Assembly (NCBI GenBank): GCA_041690635.1
Contig: JAWLGZ010000004.1
Coordinates: 248,001-312,000 of the forward strand
Reading direction: 5' to 3'
Source: JAWLGZ01 sp041690635
Lineage (GTDB): Bacteria; Pseudomonadota; Gammaproteobacteria; Thiohalomonadales; Thiohalomonadaceae
DNA length: 64,000 nucleotides
Shown: in pieces, positions 48,745-57,807 of the stretch
How positions within the stretch are numbered: position 1 is the first letter of the stretch
Layout of the letters: the number at the start of each line of letters is the position of its first letter
Program-made: the position numbers and the translations under genes
Notes under the pieces: generated by a model
The model's input: only the letters and a program-made list of their open reading frames with translations
Database searches by the model: none
What the model was told of the DNA's origin: nothing

Positions 48745-49767
48745 TTACCTGAACTGCTCCAGGAATCTCAGGTCGTTCTCGAAGAAGATGCGCAGGTCGT
48801 TGACCTGATAGCGCAGCATCGCCAGGCGCTCTACCCCGACGCCGAAGGCGAACCCGGTGTAGCGCTCGGCATCGATGCCCACATGCCCCAACACGCGGGG
48901 GTGCACCATGCCGCAGCCGAGCACCTCCAGCCACCCGGTATGGCTGCACACGCGGCAGCCGCTGCCGCCGCACTCGACGCACTGCACGTCAACCTCGGCC
49001 GACGGCTCGGTGAACGGGAAATAGGAGGGGCGGAAGCGGACCTCCAGGTCCGGCTTTTCGAAAAATGCCTGGAGGAACTCGTGCAGAACCCCCTTGAGAT
49101 CGGCGAAGCTGATCCGCTCGTCCACCACCAGCCCTTCGATCTGGTGGAACATGGGGGTATGGGTCAGATCCGAATCACAGCGGTAGGCACGACCCGGCGC
49201 AATGATCCGCACCGGTGGCGGCTGTTGTTCCATCACCCGGATCTGCACTGGTGAGGTGTGGGTACGCAGTACCGTGTGGGCGTCGAAATAGAAGGTGTCG
49301 TGCATCGCCCGCGCCGGGTGGGACTCGGGGATGTTGAGCGCCTCGAAGTTGTGATAGTCATCCTCGATCTCCGGCCCCTCAGCCACCTCGAAACCGAGCT
49401 GACTGAAAATCTCCCCGACGCGGTCGAGGACACGGGAGACCGGGTGGAAACCGCCGGTGGACTGACCGCGTCCAGGCAGGGTGACGTCGATCGCCTCGGC
49501 AGCGAGCCGGGCGTCCAGCGCCGCGGCGGTCAACGCCTCGCGCCGCGTCTCGAGGGCCGCTTGCACCCGCTCCTTGGCCTCGTTGATGGCCTGCCCGGCC
49601 CGCGGGCGTTCCTCAGGGGGGAGCCCGCCCAGCGTCTTCATCTGTGCGGTCAGCTCGCCTTTCTTGCCGAGATACTGTACGCGCACCTGCTCCAGCGCTG
49701 CCGGGTCGGTGGCGCTGTCGATGGCGGCGAGCGCCTGTTGGGTCAGTCTGTCGAGGTCCTGTTGCAC
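48745..49767 (-). CDS. pheS: Phenylalanyl-tRNA synthetase alpha subunit (340 aa)
   Basis: N-terminal coiled-coil tRNA-binding arm, then class II motifs: motif 2 GRAYRCDSDLTHTPMFHQIEG and motif 3 GFAFGVGVERLAMLRY (segments of longer runs). HPARAMHDTFYF lies in motif 1. The family Ala/Gly at the Phe pocket (FGVGVER) is normal. A strong terminator lies between rplT and this gene. Confidence 0.96.
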   Translation of the reverse strand: MQQDLDRLTQQALAAIDSATDPAALEQVRVQYLGKKGELTAQMKTLGGLPPEERPRAGQAINEAKERVQAALETRREALTAAALDARLAAEAIDVTLPGRGQSTGGFHPVSRVLDRVGEIFSQLGFEVAEGPEIEDDYHNFEALNIPESHPARAMHDTFYFDAHTVLRTHTSPVQIRVMEQQPPPVRIIAPGRAYRCDSDLTHTPMFHQIEGLVVDERISFADLKGVLHEFLQAFFEKPDLEVRFRPSYFPFTEPSAEVDVQCVECGGSGCRVCSHTGWLEVLGCGMVHPRVLGHVGIDAERYTGFAFGVGVERLAMLRYQVNDLRIFFENDLRFLEQFR

Positions 49768-49799
49768 GTGCCTTGATCCGTTCGCGGGAGCGACAAACG

Positions 49800-49828
49800 A
49801 AAAAGGGGAAGGCCGGTGAGCCTTCCCC
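49800..49828 (-). terminator. Terminator/attenuator between rplT and pheS
   Basis: In the gene direction GGGGAAGGC, TCACCG loop, GCCTTCCCC is followed by TTTTT. A smaller hairpin (ACCGAC/GTCGGT near 49857-49873) lies just before it. No Phe-rich leader peptide like E. coli pheM is seen. Confidence 0.75.
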
Positions 49829-49872
49829 TCTTCCGTACTCTGGATTTCCGGATACCGACCGAGTGTCGGTGT

Positions 49873-50232
49873 TTACGCGGGTAGGCTGGCCTTCGCCTGC
49901 TCGGCAATGGCACTAAAGCCCGGCTTGTCGAACACCGCGATATCCGCCAGCACCTTGCGATCGATCGCGATGCCCGCCTTCTTCAGGCCCTCGATCATCC
50001 GGCTGTAGGTCAGGCCGCACTCGCGCGCCGCCGCATTGATGCGGGCGATCCACAGGGCGCGGAACTGGCGCTTGCGCTGACGGCGATCGCGATAGGCGTA
50101 CTGCTGCGCCTTGGTGACCGCCTGCTTGGCGACCCGATAGACATTCTTGCGGCGACCGCTGTAACCCTTCGCCTGCTTGAGAACCTTCTTGTGCCGCGCG
50201 CGGGCGATCACACCACGTTTAACTCGTGCCAT
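49873..50232 (-). CDS. rplT: Ribosomal protein L20 (119 aa)
   Basis: ARVKRGVIARARHKKVLKQA, YRDRRQRKRQFRALWIARIN and LTYSRMIEGLKKAGI are the conserved L20 segments. It also represses its own operon in many bacteria by binding the infC-rpmI mRNA. It starts 14 bp after rpmI. Confidence 0.97.
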   Translation of the reverse strand: MARVKRGVIARARHKKVLKQAKGYSGRRKNVYRVAKQAVTKAQQYAYRDRRQRKRQFRALWIARINAAARECGLTYSRMIEGLKKAGIAIDRKVLADIAVFDKPGFSAIAEQAKASLPA

Positions 50233-50246
50233 CTCTCAATCCCCCC

Positions 50247-50444
50247 TTAGGCGTGCGGCAGCATCTGGTTGAGAAGACCCAGATCCGCTTTGGCGACCAT
50301 GAGCTTGCTGCCCAGCTGGCGCTTACGCTTGGAGCCCTTCTTGGTGAGGATGTGGCGGTGATGAGACTGTCCGCGCTTGAAGCCGCCGGAGGCGGTCTTC
50401 TTGAATCGCTTGGCGGCACCGCGGTTGCTTTTCAATTTAGGCAT
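50247..50444 (-). CDS. rpmI: Ribosomal protein L35 (65 aa)
   Basis: PKLKSNRGAAKRFKKTASG and SHHRHILTKKGSKRKRQL are diagnostic. The 135-bp spacer to infC has GC-rich complementary segments (near 50540-50580) that could form the L20-binding leader; I could not define the pseudoknot by eye. Confidence 0.96.
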   Translation of the reverse strand: MPKLKSNRGAAKRFKKTASGGFKRGQSHHRHILTKKGSKRKRQLGSKLMVAKADLGLLNQMLPHA

Positions 50445-50579
50445 TACAAATTACTCCGCATTTGCTTTGGCTGTTCTGCGTACCGTTTACGACTGGCAAT
50501 CTTCCGGAGCCTTTCGCTACCAGAGACTGACAGTAGGTACGCCCCACAGGGCCCCTGCCCGCTGGCAGTGGGACACCTG

Positions 50580-51122
50580 CTATTTCTTCTTGGGGACAAT
50601 CACCATGACCATCTGGCGACCTTCCAGCCTGGGAAACTGTTCGACCGTTCCCAGCTCGGTGAGGTCCGCCTCGACCCGCTTGAGCAGCTTGAGCCCAAGC
50701 TCCTGGTGCGCCATTTCACGACCGCGAAAACGAAGCGTGACCTTGGCCCTGTCCCCCTCAATCAGGAAACGTGTCAGGTTGCGTAGCTTGACCTGATAGT
50801 CCCCTTCGTCCGTCCCGGGACGGAACTTTACCTCCTTGACGTGAACCTGCTTCTGCTTTTTCTTAGCAGCCTGCTTTTTCTTGTTCTCCTCGAAGACATA
50901 CTTGCCGTAGTCCATGATGCGGCAGACCGGCGGCTCTGCCTGCGCGGCCACCTCGACCAGGTCCTTATCCGCCTCGGCGGCTATGTTCAAGGCCTCTTCG
51001 ATGGAAACGACCCCGAGCTGTTCACCTTCATCACTGACGAGGCGGACCTGGGGGGCGTCGATCTCTTCGTTCAGACGCACCGACCTTTCGGCCGGACGAC
51101 TCGGTTTCGGTTTGGCTGCGAT
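50580..51122 (-). CDS. infC: Translation initiation factor IF-3 starting at AUC (180 aa)
   Basis: Core segments LNEEIDAPQVRLV, EQLGVVSIEEALNIA, PPVCRIMDYGKYVFEENKK and VTLRFRGREMAHQELG are typical IF-3. An ordinary start (GTG 51080) would cut off the first 14 residues. The frame continues upstream to an ATC codon at 51122, 8 bp after GGAGG, giving 180 residues, the exact length of E. coli IF-3. E. coli infC starts with AUU, which lets IF-3 limit its own synthesis. The Shine-Dalgarno lies within the thrS 3' end, 4 bp from the thrS stop. Confidence 0.93.
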   Translation of the reverse strand: MAAKPKPSRPAERSVRLNEEIDAPQVRLVSDEGEQLGVVSIEEALNIAAEADKDLVEVAAQAEPPVCRIMDYGKYVFEENKKKQAAKKKQKQVHVKEVKFRPGTDEGDYQVKLRNLTRFLIEGDRAKVTLRFRGREMAHQELGLKLLKRVEADLTELGTVEQFPRLEGRQMVMVIVPKKK

Positions 51123-51125
51123 GCT

Positions 51126-53060
51126 CTATTCCTCCAACAAAGAACTGCGGCCGTAGCCCGCGACCTCATCGGCGATTCTCTCGGCAAAGCTTTCGATGCT
51201 CATGCTGCCGAGGTCTTCGCCACCGCGCGTGCGTACGGCCACTGTCCGATTCTCGACTTCTCGGTCACCCACTACCAACAGATAGGGGACCCTCTGAAGC
51301 GTATGCTCGCGAATTTTAAAACCGATCTTTTCGTTTCTCAAGTCGGCGCGGGCGCGAATTCCCCGATTTCGCAATGTATTGGCCACTTCTTCGGCATATT
51401 CGTCCTGCCGATCGGTAATATTGAGCACCACAACCTGCTGCGGTGCCAGCCAGGTAGGGAATTTGCCTTCGTAATGCTCGATGAGAATGCCGAAAAACCG
51501 CTCAAGCGAACCAAACAGCGCCCGGTGGATCATGATCGGCCGGTGCGGCTGCCCATCCTCACCGATGTACTCCATCTCGAACCGCTCCGGCAGGTTGAAA
51601 TCGAGCTGGACGGTGGAGCACTGCCACTTGCGGCCAATGGCATCCTGAATCTTGATGTCGATCTTGGGGCCGTAGAAGGCGCCGCCCCCCTCGTCCACGT
51701 CAAACGCCAGCCCCTTGCGCTCCAGGGCGGCGCGCAGCGCGGCGGTGGCCCGCTCCCAGATCGCCTCTGAACCCACCGCCTTCTCCGGCCGGGTGGAGAG
51801 GTTCACCTCGAAGTCGTTGAAACCGAAATCACGCAGGATATCGAGGATAAGGTCGAGGATATCGACGATCTCCGCCTCGATCTGGTCCTCGCGGCAGAAG
51901 ATGTGGGCGTCGTCCTGAGTGAAACCGCGAACCCGCATCAGGCCGTGCAGGGCGCCGGACATCTCATGGCGATAGACCGTTCCCAGTTCGGCCCAGCGGA
52001 ACGGCAGCTCGCGGTAGGAGCGCAGCCGGTCCTTATATATAAGGATATGGAACGGGCAGTTCATCGGCTTGAGCTGATAGAGCTGCTCGTCCTCCTCCAT
52101 CGGCTTGTACATCGACTCGCTGTAGAAACCGCTGTGGCCGGAGATGTGCCACAGGTTTTCCAGGGCGATGTGGGGCGTATAGAGCAGTTCGTATCCCCCG
52201 GCGATATGCCGGTTGCGCCAGTAGTCCTCGATCACCTTGCGGATGCGGGCGCCCTTGGGGTGCCAGAACACCAGTCCGCCGCCGGCATCCTCCTGGATGC
52301 TGAACAGGTCCATCTCCTTGCCGATTCGCCGGTGGTCACGCCGTTCCGCCTCTTCCAGCCGGGTCAGATAGGCCTTCAGCGCCTTCTTGTCCTGCCACGC
52401 GGTACCGTAGATGCGCTGGAGCATTTCATTGCGGGCATCACCGCGCCAGTAGGCCCCGGCCAGCTTCATCAGCTTGAACGCCTTCAGCCGCCCGGTCGAA
52501 GGCACGTGCGGACCGCGGCAGAGATCGATGAAATCGTCCTGCTTGTAGAGGGAGATGGTCTCGCCCTGGGGGATCTCCTCGATGATCTCCGCCTTGTACT
52601 TCTCGCCCAGGTCGCGGAAGAAGGCGATCGCCTCGTCACGCGGCATCTCCGAGCGCTCGACCGGCTGATCCTGAGCGGCCAGTTCGCTCATCCGTGCCTC
52701 AATCGCCTCCAGGTCCTCCGGCGTGAAGCCCTTCTCGTAGGCGAAGTCGTAGTAGAAGCCGTCCTCAATCACCGGCCCGATGGTGACCTGGGCACTGGGG
52801 AAAAGCTGCTTGACCGCCTGGGCCAGCAGGTGCGCCGTGGAGTGGCGGATGATCTCCAGCCCCTCGGGGTCCTTTTCAGTGACGATGGCGAGATCGCTGT
52901 CGGAATCGATACAGAAGGAGGTGTCGACCAACCGGCCGTTCACCTTGCCGCCGAGCGCGGCCTTGGCCAACCCGGGGCCGATGTCACCGGCCACATCCCC
53001 GACGGTAACGGGGTGGTCGAACTGGCGCTTGGAGCCGTCAGGGAGGGTAATCGTGGGCAT
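51126..53060 (-). CDS. thrS: Threonyl-tRNA synthetase (644 aa)
   Basis: TGS domain (1-60), editing domain with HSTAHLLAQAVK (about 72-83), class II core with zinc ligands (MNCPFHI Cys, later His) and motif 3 GSLERFFGILIEH, and the C-terminal anticodon domain. ATG 53060 follows GGAGATCACG. It directly precedes infC, as in E. coli. Confidence 0.96.
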   Translation of the reverse strand: MPTITLPDGSKRQFDHPVTVGDVAGDIGPGLAKAALGGKVNGRLVDTSFCIDSDSDLAIVTEKDPEGLEIIRHSTAHLLAQAVKQLFPSAQVTIGPVIEDGFYYDFAYEKGFTPEDLEAIEARMSELAAQDQPVERSEMPRDEAIAFFRDLGEKYKAEIIEEIPQGETISLYKQDDFIDLCRGPHVPSTGRLKAFKLMKLAGAYWRGDARNEMLQRIYGTAWQDKKALKAYLTRLEEAERRDHRRIGKEMDLFSIQEDAGGGLVFWHPKGARIRKVIEDYWRNRHIAGGYELLYTPHIALENLWHISGHSGFYSESMYKPMEEDEQLYQLKPMNCPFHILIYKDRLRSYRELPFRWAELGTVYRHEMSGALHGLMRVRGFTQDDAHIFCREDQIEAEIVDILDLILDILRDFGFNDFEVNLSTRPEKAVGSEAIWERATAALRAALERKGLAFDVDEGGGAFYGPKIDIKIQDAIGRKWQCSTVQLDFNLPERFEMEYIGEDGQPHRPIMIHRALFGSLERFFGILIEHYEGKFPTWLAPQQVVVLNITDRQDEYAEEVANTLRNRGIRARADLRNEKIGFKIREHTLQRVPYLLVVGDREVENRTVAVRTRGGEDLGSMSIESFAERIADEVAGYGRSSLLEE

Positions 53061-53097
53061 CGTGATCTCCAGTGGCCGATACGAAGGGCCACAAGCA

Positions 53098-53120
53098 AAG
53101 CCCCGCGCACGGCGGGGCTT
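53098..53120 (-). terminator. Hairpin between tRNA-Val and thrS
   Basis: AAGCCCCGC, GCACG loop, GCGGGGCTT. In the gene direction it is followed by TGCTTG, so it ends tRNA transcription weakly and may also act in the thrS leader. Confidence 0.65.
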
Positions 53121-53136
53121 GTTCAGGCAAGAAATT

Positions 53137-53213
53137 TGGTAGGCGCGACTAGACTCGAACTAGCGACCCCCACCATGTCAAGGTGGTGCTCTAACCAACT
53201 GAGCTACGCGCCT
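53137..53213 (-). tRNA. tRNA-Val, anticodon GAC
   Basis: Reverse-strand cloverleaf: acceptor AGGCGCG/CGCGCCT, D arm GCTCAGTTGGTTAGAGC, anticodon stem CCACC/GGTGG with loop TTGACAT (anticodon GAC), T arm AGTTCGAGTCT, 3' CCA encoded. 77 bases. Confidence 0.95.
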
Positions 53214-53326
53214 GAAGAAGTCGGCAAAGATACCCGAACTTGTGCCGAGCGGCAAGCGGGAAATAACCTCTCCGTGCTCAGAAACGGCGGGGCGTCCCTG
53301 CCCCGCACCGCACATCGGTATAGCTA

Positions 53327-53596
53327 CTACTGATCGCCCACGGTCAGGTTGCTGCGATTTTTTTCCAGCGTGGCTGTCCCTATACCGTCGACGGCGACCA
53401 GATCATCCACTTTCTTGAACGGCCCGTTGACCGTACGGTACGTGACAATCGCCTCGGCTCGGGCCTGACCGACTCCAGTCAACGCTTTGGCCAAGGTTGC
53501 GGCATCGGCAGTGTTGATATTGACCGGGGCCGCATGGGCGAGCCCGGCAGCCGCAATCAGAATGGCAGCGAACAGTGTCTTGATGGAATTGCGCAT
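53327..53596 (-). CDS. ComEA-like helix-hairpin-helix protein (89 aa)
   Basis: Signal peptide (LFAAILIAAAGLAHA) then VNINTADAATLAKALTGVGQ and FKKVDDLVAVDGIG, two HhH motifs of the ComEA family. Such short proteins bind DNA in the periplasm, in some species during DNA uptake. No other competence gene is in the window. A 7-bp dyad ATGCAAA/TTTGCAT at 53686-53702 lies upstream. Confidence 0.88.
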   Translation of the reverse strand: MRNSIKTLFAAILIAAAGLAHAAPVNINTADAATLAKALTGVGQARAEAIVTYRTVNGPFKKVDDLVAVDGIGTATLEKNRSNLTVGDQ

Positions 53597-53813
53597 GGTC
53601 TCCTCTCCTTTTTATTGATTCTTAGAAAACCGCCAGAAACTGAGGCGGAACGGGAACAGTAACCATGCGCAACCGATTGATCAATATGCAAAAAGTTTGC
53701 ATTTCAGAAAGAATCGTTAACGGATTATTAACACTTCCTTTCGATACTGTTACACGCTCAAATCCACCACCCCGCCCCAGTGGGAATCGGACGCAACTGG
53801 ATTCGCACCGATG

Positions 53814-55115
53814 TCACTCAATCCTGTTCGCGCCCAGACCGATTCGCGACCGATAGATAATCCAGGTCAGCAGCACAGCACCCAGCACAAGACCGACCGC
53901 AACTGTCAGGCTACTCATCCTGTCGGGCGCGAACAGCAGCACCAGGCCGAGTCCGGTCATCATCAACCCGGAGAGGAGTTTCAGCACCCGTCCCTCGCGC
54001 TCCTGAAGCTTGTGGCTGCCGAGCGTGGCGGTGAATGCAATGACGATGACGAGCAGCGGCAGCACATAGATCAGGTTGTATAAGGCGAGATAGAGGTAAT
54101 ATTCGCTGGTGGCCAGTTCGTTCAGCGTAAGGATGCGGGTGTAGATCATCGGCAGGCCGGCGGTGCAAAGCAGCTCGTAGCTGTTGGCCACCACGGCCAA
54201 AGTAACCGTACCGATCACCAGCGCCGGCAGGCTCTGTCCCGAGAGCAGACCACGCATGCGCCGGAACAGCCCCGGCTTGGCCGATTCGGAGATGGAGAGA
54301 CTCGGTCCGACCCCCGGACGGAAGTAGTCCTTCACATTCACCAATCCCAGCACCGCCGCAACCAACCCCGCCGCGGCAGTGATCCACACCAACTGCCCGG
54401 CCACCAGAAACAGGTTGAGCCACGCGGCCATGAACAGGAAATAGAGCAGTCCCGAGGCGAGCACGAAGGTACCGCCGATGAAGGCGATGCGTGCCCGGCT
54501 GCGGGCATGGACCAACAGACTCAACAGGAACAGCAGGACAAAAAAGGCACAGGGATTAAAGGCGTCGAGTGCCGCAATCACCAGCGTGACCGCCGGCAGT
54601 GACAGGGCGGAAGGGTCGATCTGCCCGCCGAACGGCAGATTGATGGTGGTGCTCTCCGCCTGCGGCGGAGCACGCTCCTGGAACAGCGACTCGGGCTCCG
54701 GCGAGCCCAGACGCTGGTGAAACTCGGTCAATGCCCGAAAAATCGTCTTGCCGGTGGTCGCCTCCGAATCGAACCCGACCGCCATCTGCCCGGCGTAGAA
54801 GAACGCCGGTACCGAACGCGGTTCCTCGCCGAACGCATGGGCCAATTCGGCGTATAAAAGGCGGTTCTTCTCACTGGAGAGTATGTTGTGGGAGTGGAGT
54901 TTGATCCACGGATGCGCGGCGGCCCACCCTTCCACCACCGGAAGCGCATCAAGGCAGTGCGGGCAGCGGGAGGACCAGAAGAAATACAGGTCGACCCGCC
55001 ACTCACCGGCCTCGGTCTGGTGATACCAGGGGGAGCCATTATCTTCCTGCGCGGCGGCGGCTCCGCCGGTCAGCGCCACGATAAGGAGCAGCACGCTCCC
55101 GAACAGCCGTTTCAT
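53814..55115 (-). CDS. Thioredoxin-like protein fused to a DsbD/CcdA-like membrane domain (433 aa)
   Basis: Signal peptide (LLLIVALTGGAAAAQ), then a periplasmic thioredoxin-like domain with SSRCPHC (about residues 47-53), then about eight membrane helices with NPCAFFVLLFLLSLL and ELLCTAGLP, the two-Cys pattern of CcdA/DsbD-type electron carriers. The order (thioredoxin first) is the reverse of DsbD. It could carry electrons from the cytoplasm to periplasmic disulfides. It ends near 53814 and starts 11 bp after modC, so it is probably the last gene of the mod operon. Substrate unknown. Confidence 0.8.
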   Translation of the reverse strand: MKRLFGSVLLLIVALTGGAAAAQEDNGSPWYHQTEAGEWRVDLYFFWSSRCPHCLDALPVVEGWAAAHPWIKLHSHNILSSEKNRLLYAELAHAFGEEPRSVPAFFYAGQMAVGFDSEATTGKTIFRALTEFHQRLGSPEPESLFQERAPPQAESTTINLPFGGQIDPSALSLPAVTLVIAALDAFNPCAFFVLLFLLSLLVHARSRARIAFIGGTFVLASGLLYFLFMAAWLNLFLVAGQLVWITAAAGLVAAVLGLVNVKDYFRPGVGPSLSISESAKPGLFRRMRGLLSGQSLPALVIGTVTLAVVANSYELLCTAGLPMIYTRILTLNELATSEYYLYLALYNLIYVLPLLVIVIAFTATLGSHKLQEREGRVLKLLSGLMMTGLGLVLLFAPDRMSSLTVAVGLVLGAVLLTWIIYRSRIGLGANRIE

Positions 55116-55125
55116 CGGATTTTTG

Positions 55126-56208
55126 TCACTCAAGCAGCCCAACGCTTTTGATTCGAGCGTAAACGAGGGTTCCGGGTTCCAGTCGAAGTGCCTCGCACGA
55201 CCGGCGCGTGATGCGCGCCACCACCACCGGGGCTTCCGCGTCCGTTCGCAGGCCGGCATAAACCTGCCCCGGCGCCGCCTCGGCTATGGATTCCACGGTC
55301 GCCGGCCAGACATTCAGGATACTGCTGGCCCGATCCGGTTCGAGACTGAGGCTGATGTCGCGCGCGGGCAACCGGACCCGCACCGCCGCGCCGATACCCA
55401 GCTCCAGACGCCGGACCCACAATCTTCCGCAACGGGAATCGAGGGCGGTCAGATGGTATTCGGAATCGTGCTCCGCCACCACCGCGTCCAGCACCGAGCC
55501 CGCCTCCTCCTCCCAGGCCGCCTCCACGTCGAGCCGGCCCAGCACCTCGTTTAGTGGCCCCTCCGCCAATACCTTGCCCGCTTCCAGCCAGACCATGTGG
55601 TCGGCAAGCCGTGTCACCTCTTTCAGAGAGTGGCTGACATAGATCACCGGGATGTCCAACTCCCGGTGCAGGCGTTCCAGATAGGGCAGGATCTCCTGTT
55701 TTCGCTTCCGGTCCAGCGCTGCCAGCGGCTCGTCCATCAGCAGCAGGCGCGGGTTCACCGCCAGCGCGCGGGCGATGGCGACGCGCTGGCGCTCGCCGCC
55801 GGAGAGCTGGTCCGGCTTGCGCTCCAGCAGGTGGCCGATGCCGAGCAGATCGATGATGTGTTCCAGCTCCGCCGCTTGCAGCGGTGCCGCGGCGCGTTTC
55901 ATGCCGTAGGCGATGTTGCCGCGCGCGCTAAGGTGCGGAAACAGGCTGGCCTCCTGGAACACGTAGCCGAGTGGACGCCGGTATGTCGGCAGGTATTGAT
56001 TGTCCTCCTGCCAGCGCTCGCCGTTGACCGTGAGCAGGCCGTGACGCACACGCTCCAGCCCGGCGATGCAACGCAGCAGAGTGGTCTTGCCTGAGCCGGA
56101 GTGGCCGAACAGGGCGGTGACACCCCGGCCCGGGAAGGTGAGATCCACGTCCAGGGAGAATTCGGGGTAGCACAAATTGAAGCGCGCCTGGATGTTCTCG
56201 GTATTCAT
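55126..56208 (-). CDS. modC: Molybdate ABC transporter ATPase ModC (360 aa)
   Basis: Walker A GHSGSGKTTLL, signature LSGGERQRVAIARAL, Walker B LLLMDEPLAAL and His-switch YVSHSLKEV. The C-terminal Mop/TOBE domain (RLPARDISLSLEPD to VYARIKSVGL) binds molybdate or regulates transport. Length is normal. Confidence 0.95.
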   Translation of the reverse strand: MNTENIQARFNLCYPEFSLDVDLTFPGRGVTALFGHSGSGKTTLLRCIAGLERVRHGLLTVNGERWQEDNQYLPTYRRPLGYVFQEASLFPHLSARGNIAYGMKRAAAPLQAAELEHIIDLLGIGHLLERKPDQLSGGERQRVAIARALAVNPRLLLMDEPLAALDRKRKQEILPYLERLHRELDIPVIYVSHSLKEVTRLADHMVWLEAGKVLAEGPLNEVLGRLDVEAAWEEEAGSVLDAVVAEHDSEYHLTALDSRCGRLWVRRLELGIGAAVRVRLPARDISLSLEPDRASSILNVWPATVESIAEAAPGQVYAGLRTDAEAPVVVARITRRSCEALRLEPGTLVYARIKSVGLLE

Positions 56209-56272
56209 GACTTGTTCTCGGCACGTGCTTCGACGCCGGGGCCGGCGGCACCGCGTCCAGCGATCTCGTCGG

Positions 56273-56956
56273 TCATGGCGACACCTGGGGCTTGCCCCGG
56301 TTGAAACTGTAGAGAACGAGGAGGATCAGGAAGGAGAAGATCACCATGGCCCCGGCCAGCCAGTGGGCCTGGGCATAATCCATCGCCTCCACATGGTCAT
56401 AGATCTGCACCGAGATGACGCTGGTGACCCCCGGGATGTTGCCGCCGATCATCAGCACCACCCCGAACTCCCCCACGGTGTGGGCAAAGCCCAGGATGGC
56501 GGCGGTAAAGAAGCCCGGCCGGGTCAGGGGTACCACCACGCTCCAGAAGCAGTCCCATGGCCCGGCCCTCAGGGTGGCCGCCACCTCCATGGGCCTTGGA
56601 CCCAGGGCCTCGATGGCGTTCTGGATCGGCTGCACCACGAAAGGCAGGGAGTAGAACACCGAGGCCACCACCAACCCCCAGAAGGTGAAGGGCAGGAGAC
56701 CAATCCCCAGCCATTGGGTGAACTGACCCACCGGCCCGTGTGGCCCCATGGCCAGCAGCAGATAGAAACCCAGTACCGTGGGTGGAAGCACCAGGGGCAA
56801 GGCCACCACTGCCCCCACTGGCCCCTTCCAGAAGGAGCGGGTACGGGCCAGCCACCAGGCGATGGGGGTGCCGATGAGCAGCAGCAGCAGGGTGGTGATG
56901 CTGGCCAGGCGTAGGGTCAGCCAGATGGCCGCCAGGTCGCCGTCGGAGAAGCCCAT
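56273..56956 (-). CDS. modB: Molybdate ABC transporter permease ModB (227 aa)
   Basis: Five membrane helices and the EAA-loop segment AATLRAGPWDCFWSVVVPL. GPHGPVGQFTQWLGI and GVTSVISVQIYDHVEAMDY are typical ModB. It begins 13 bp after modA. Confidence 0.94.
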   Translation of the reverse strand: MGFSDGDLAAIWLTLRLASITTLLLLLIGTPIAWWLARTRSFWKGPVGAVVALPLVLPPTVLGFYLLLAMGPHGPVGQFTQWLGIGLLPFTFWGLVVASVFYSLPFVVQPIQNAIEALGPRPMEVAATLRAGPWDCFWSVVVPLTRPGFFTAAILGFAHTVGEFGVVLMIGGNIPGVTSVISVQIYDHVEAMDYAQAHWLAGAMVIFSFLILLVLYSFNRGKPQVSP

Positions 56957-56969
56957 ATCCGTACCCCCT

Positions 56970-57731
56970 TTATTCCAGGCCGTAGCCGAAGGACCGGATG
57001 ATGGCCCGCGCCTTGTCGCTGCGCAGGAACGCCATCAGGGCCTGGGCGGCCGGGTTGTCCTTACCCTTGGTGAGGACGATGGCATCCTGGCGCATGGGCT
57101 GGTGCATCTCACCAGGCACCACCCAGGCCGAGCCCTTGGGGATACGTCCCTCCTCCATGACCTGGGAGAGGGCAACGAAACCCAGGTCGGCGTTGCCGGT
57201 GGAGACGAACTGATAGGTCTGGGCAATATTCTCCCCCCGCACGAACCTGGGGGTGGCCGCCTCCAGCAGGCCGAGCGCGGTAAGTACCTCCACCGCCCCC
57301 ACGCCATAGGGGGCGACCCTGGGATTGGCGATAGCCAGCTTGTTGTAGCGCCCCTCCCTCAGGGCCGAGGCCTGCTCGTCCACCAGACCGGCCTTGGCCG
57401 ACCAGAGTACCAGGGTGCCGAGGGCGTAGGTGAAGCGGGTGTCGGCCAGGGCCCTGCCCTCTTCGGCCAGCTTGGCGGGTACCCTGTTATCGGCGGCCAG
57501 GAACACCTCGAAGGGCGCCCCGTTGGCGATTTGGGCGTAGAACTTGCCGGTGGCGCCGTAGGCAACCAGCGCCTTGTGGCCGGTGGCCTGTTCAAACTCG
57601 GCGGCAATCTGCTTCATCGGCGCGGTAAAGTTCGCCGCCACCGCCATCTGGACCTCACCGGCCTGTGCCGCCACTGCTGCGAGAAACGCCGCAACCCCCA
57701 CCACGACCTGCTTCATGTTGTATCGCATCAT
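56970..57731 (-). CDS. modA: Molybdate-binding periplasmic protein ModA (253 aa)
   Basis: Signal peptide (KQVVVGVAAFLAAVAAQAG), then VQMAVAANFTAPMKQIAAEF (the molybdate-binding Ser/Thr loop), GATGKFYAQIANGAPFEVF and NPRVAPYGVGAVEVL. A periplasmic type II binding protein. ATG 57731 or 57728 is the likely start; GTG 57737 is an alternative. A ModE box lies 35 bp upstream. Confidence 0.93.
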   Translation of the reverse strand: MMRYNMKQVVVGVAAFLAAVAAQAGEVQMAVAANFTAPMKQIAAEFEQATGHKALVAYGATGKFYAQIANGAPFEVFLAADNRVPAKLAEEGRALADTRFTYALGTLVLWSAKAGLVDEQASALREGRYNKLAIANPRVAPYGVGAVEVLTALGLLEAATPRFVRGENIAQTYQFVSTGNADLGFVALSQVMEEGRIPKGSAWVVPGEMHQPMRQDAIVLTKGKDNPAAQALMAFLRSDKARAIIRSFGYGLE

Positions 57732-57765
57732 CGTCACACCGTTCTGATTGGGCGCGTATTGCCAT

Positions 57766-57789
57766 CGTTGTATACACAGCTATATAACG
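57766..57789. promoter_or_regulatory. ModE-binding site upstream of modA
   Basis: CGTTGTATA, CACAGC, TATATAACG: 9-bp inverted arms with one mismatch, matching the CGyTATAT-N-TATATAACG type of ModE box. Molybdate-bound ModE would repress modABC here. Confidence 0.85.
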
Positions 57790-57807
57790 GTGGTCACGGC
57801 AATTCCC

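Noticed and set aside
49768..49872. pheM-type leader peptide before pheS
   Set aside because: No ATG/GTG frame rich in Phe codons is present; only hairpins are seen.
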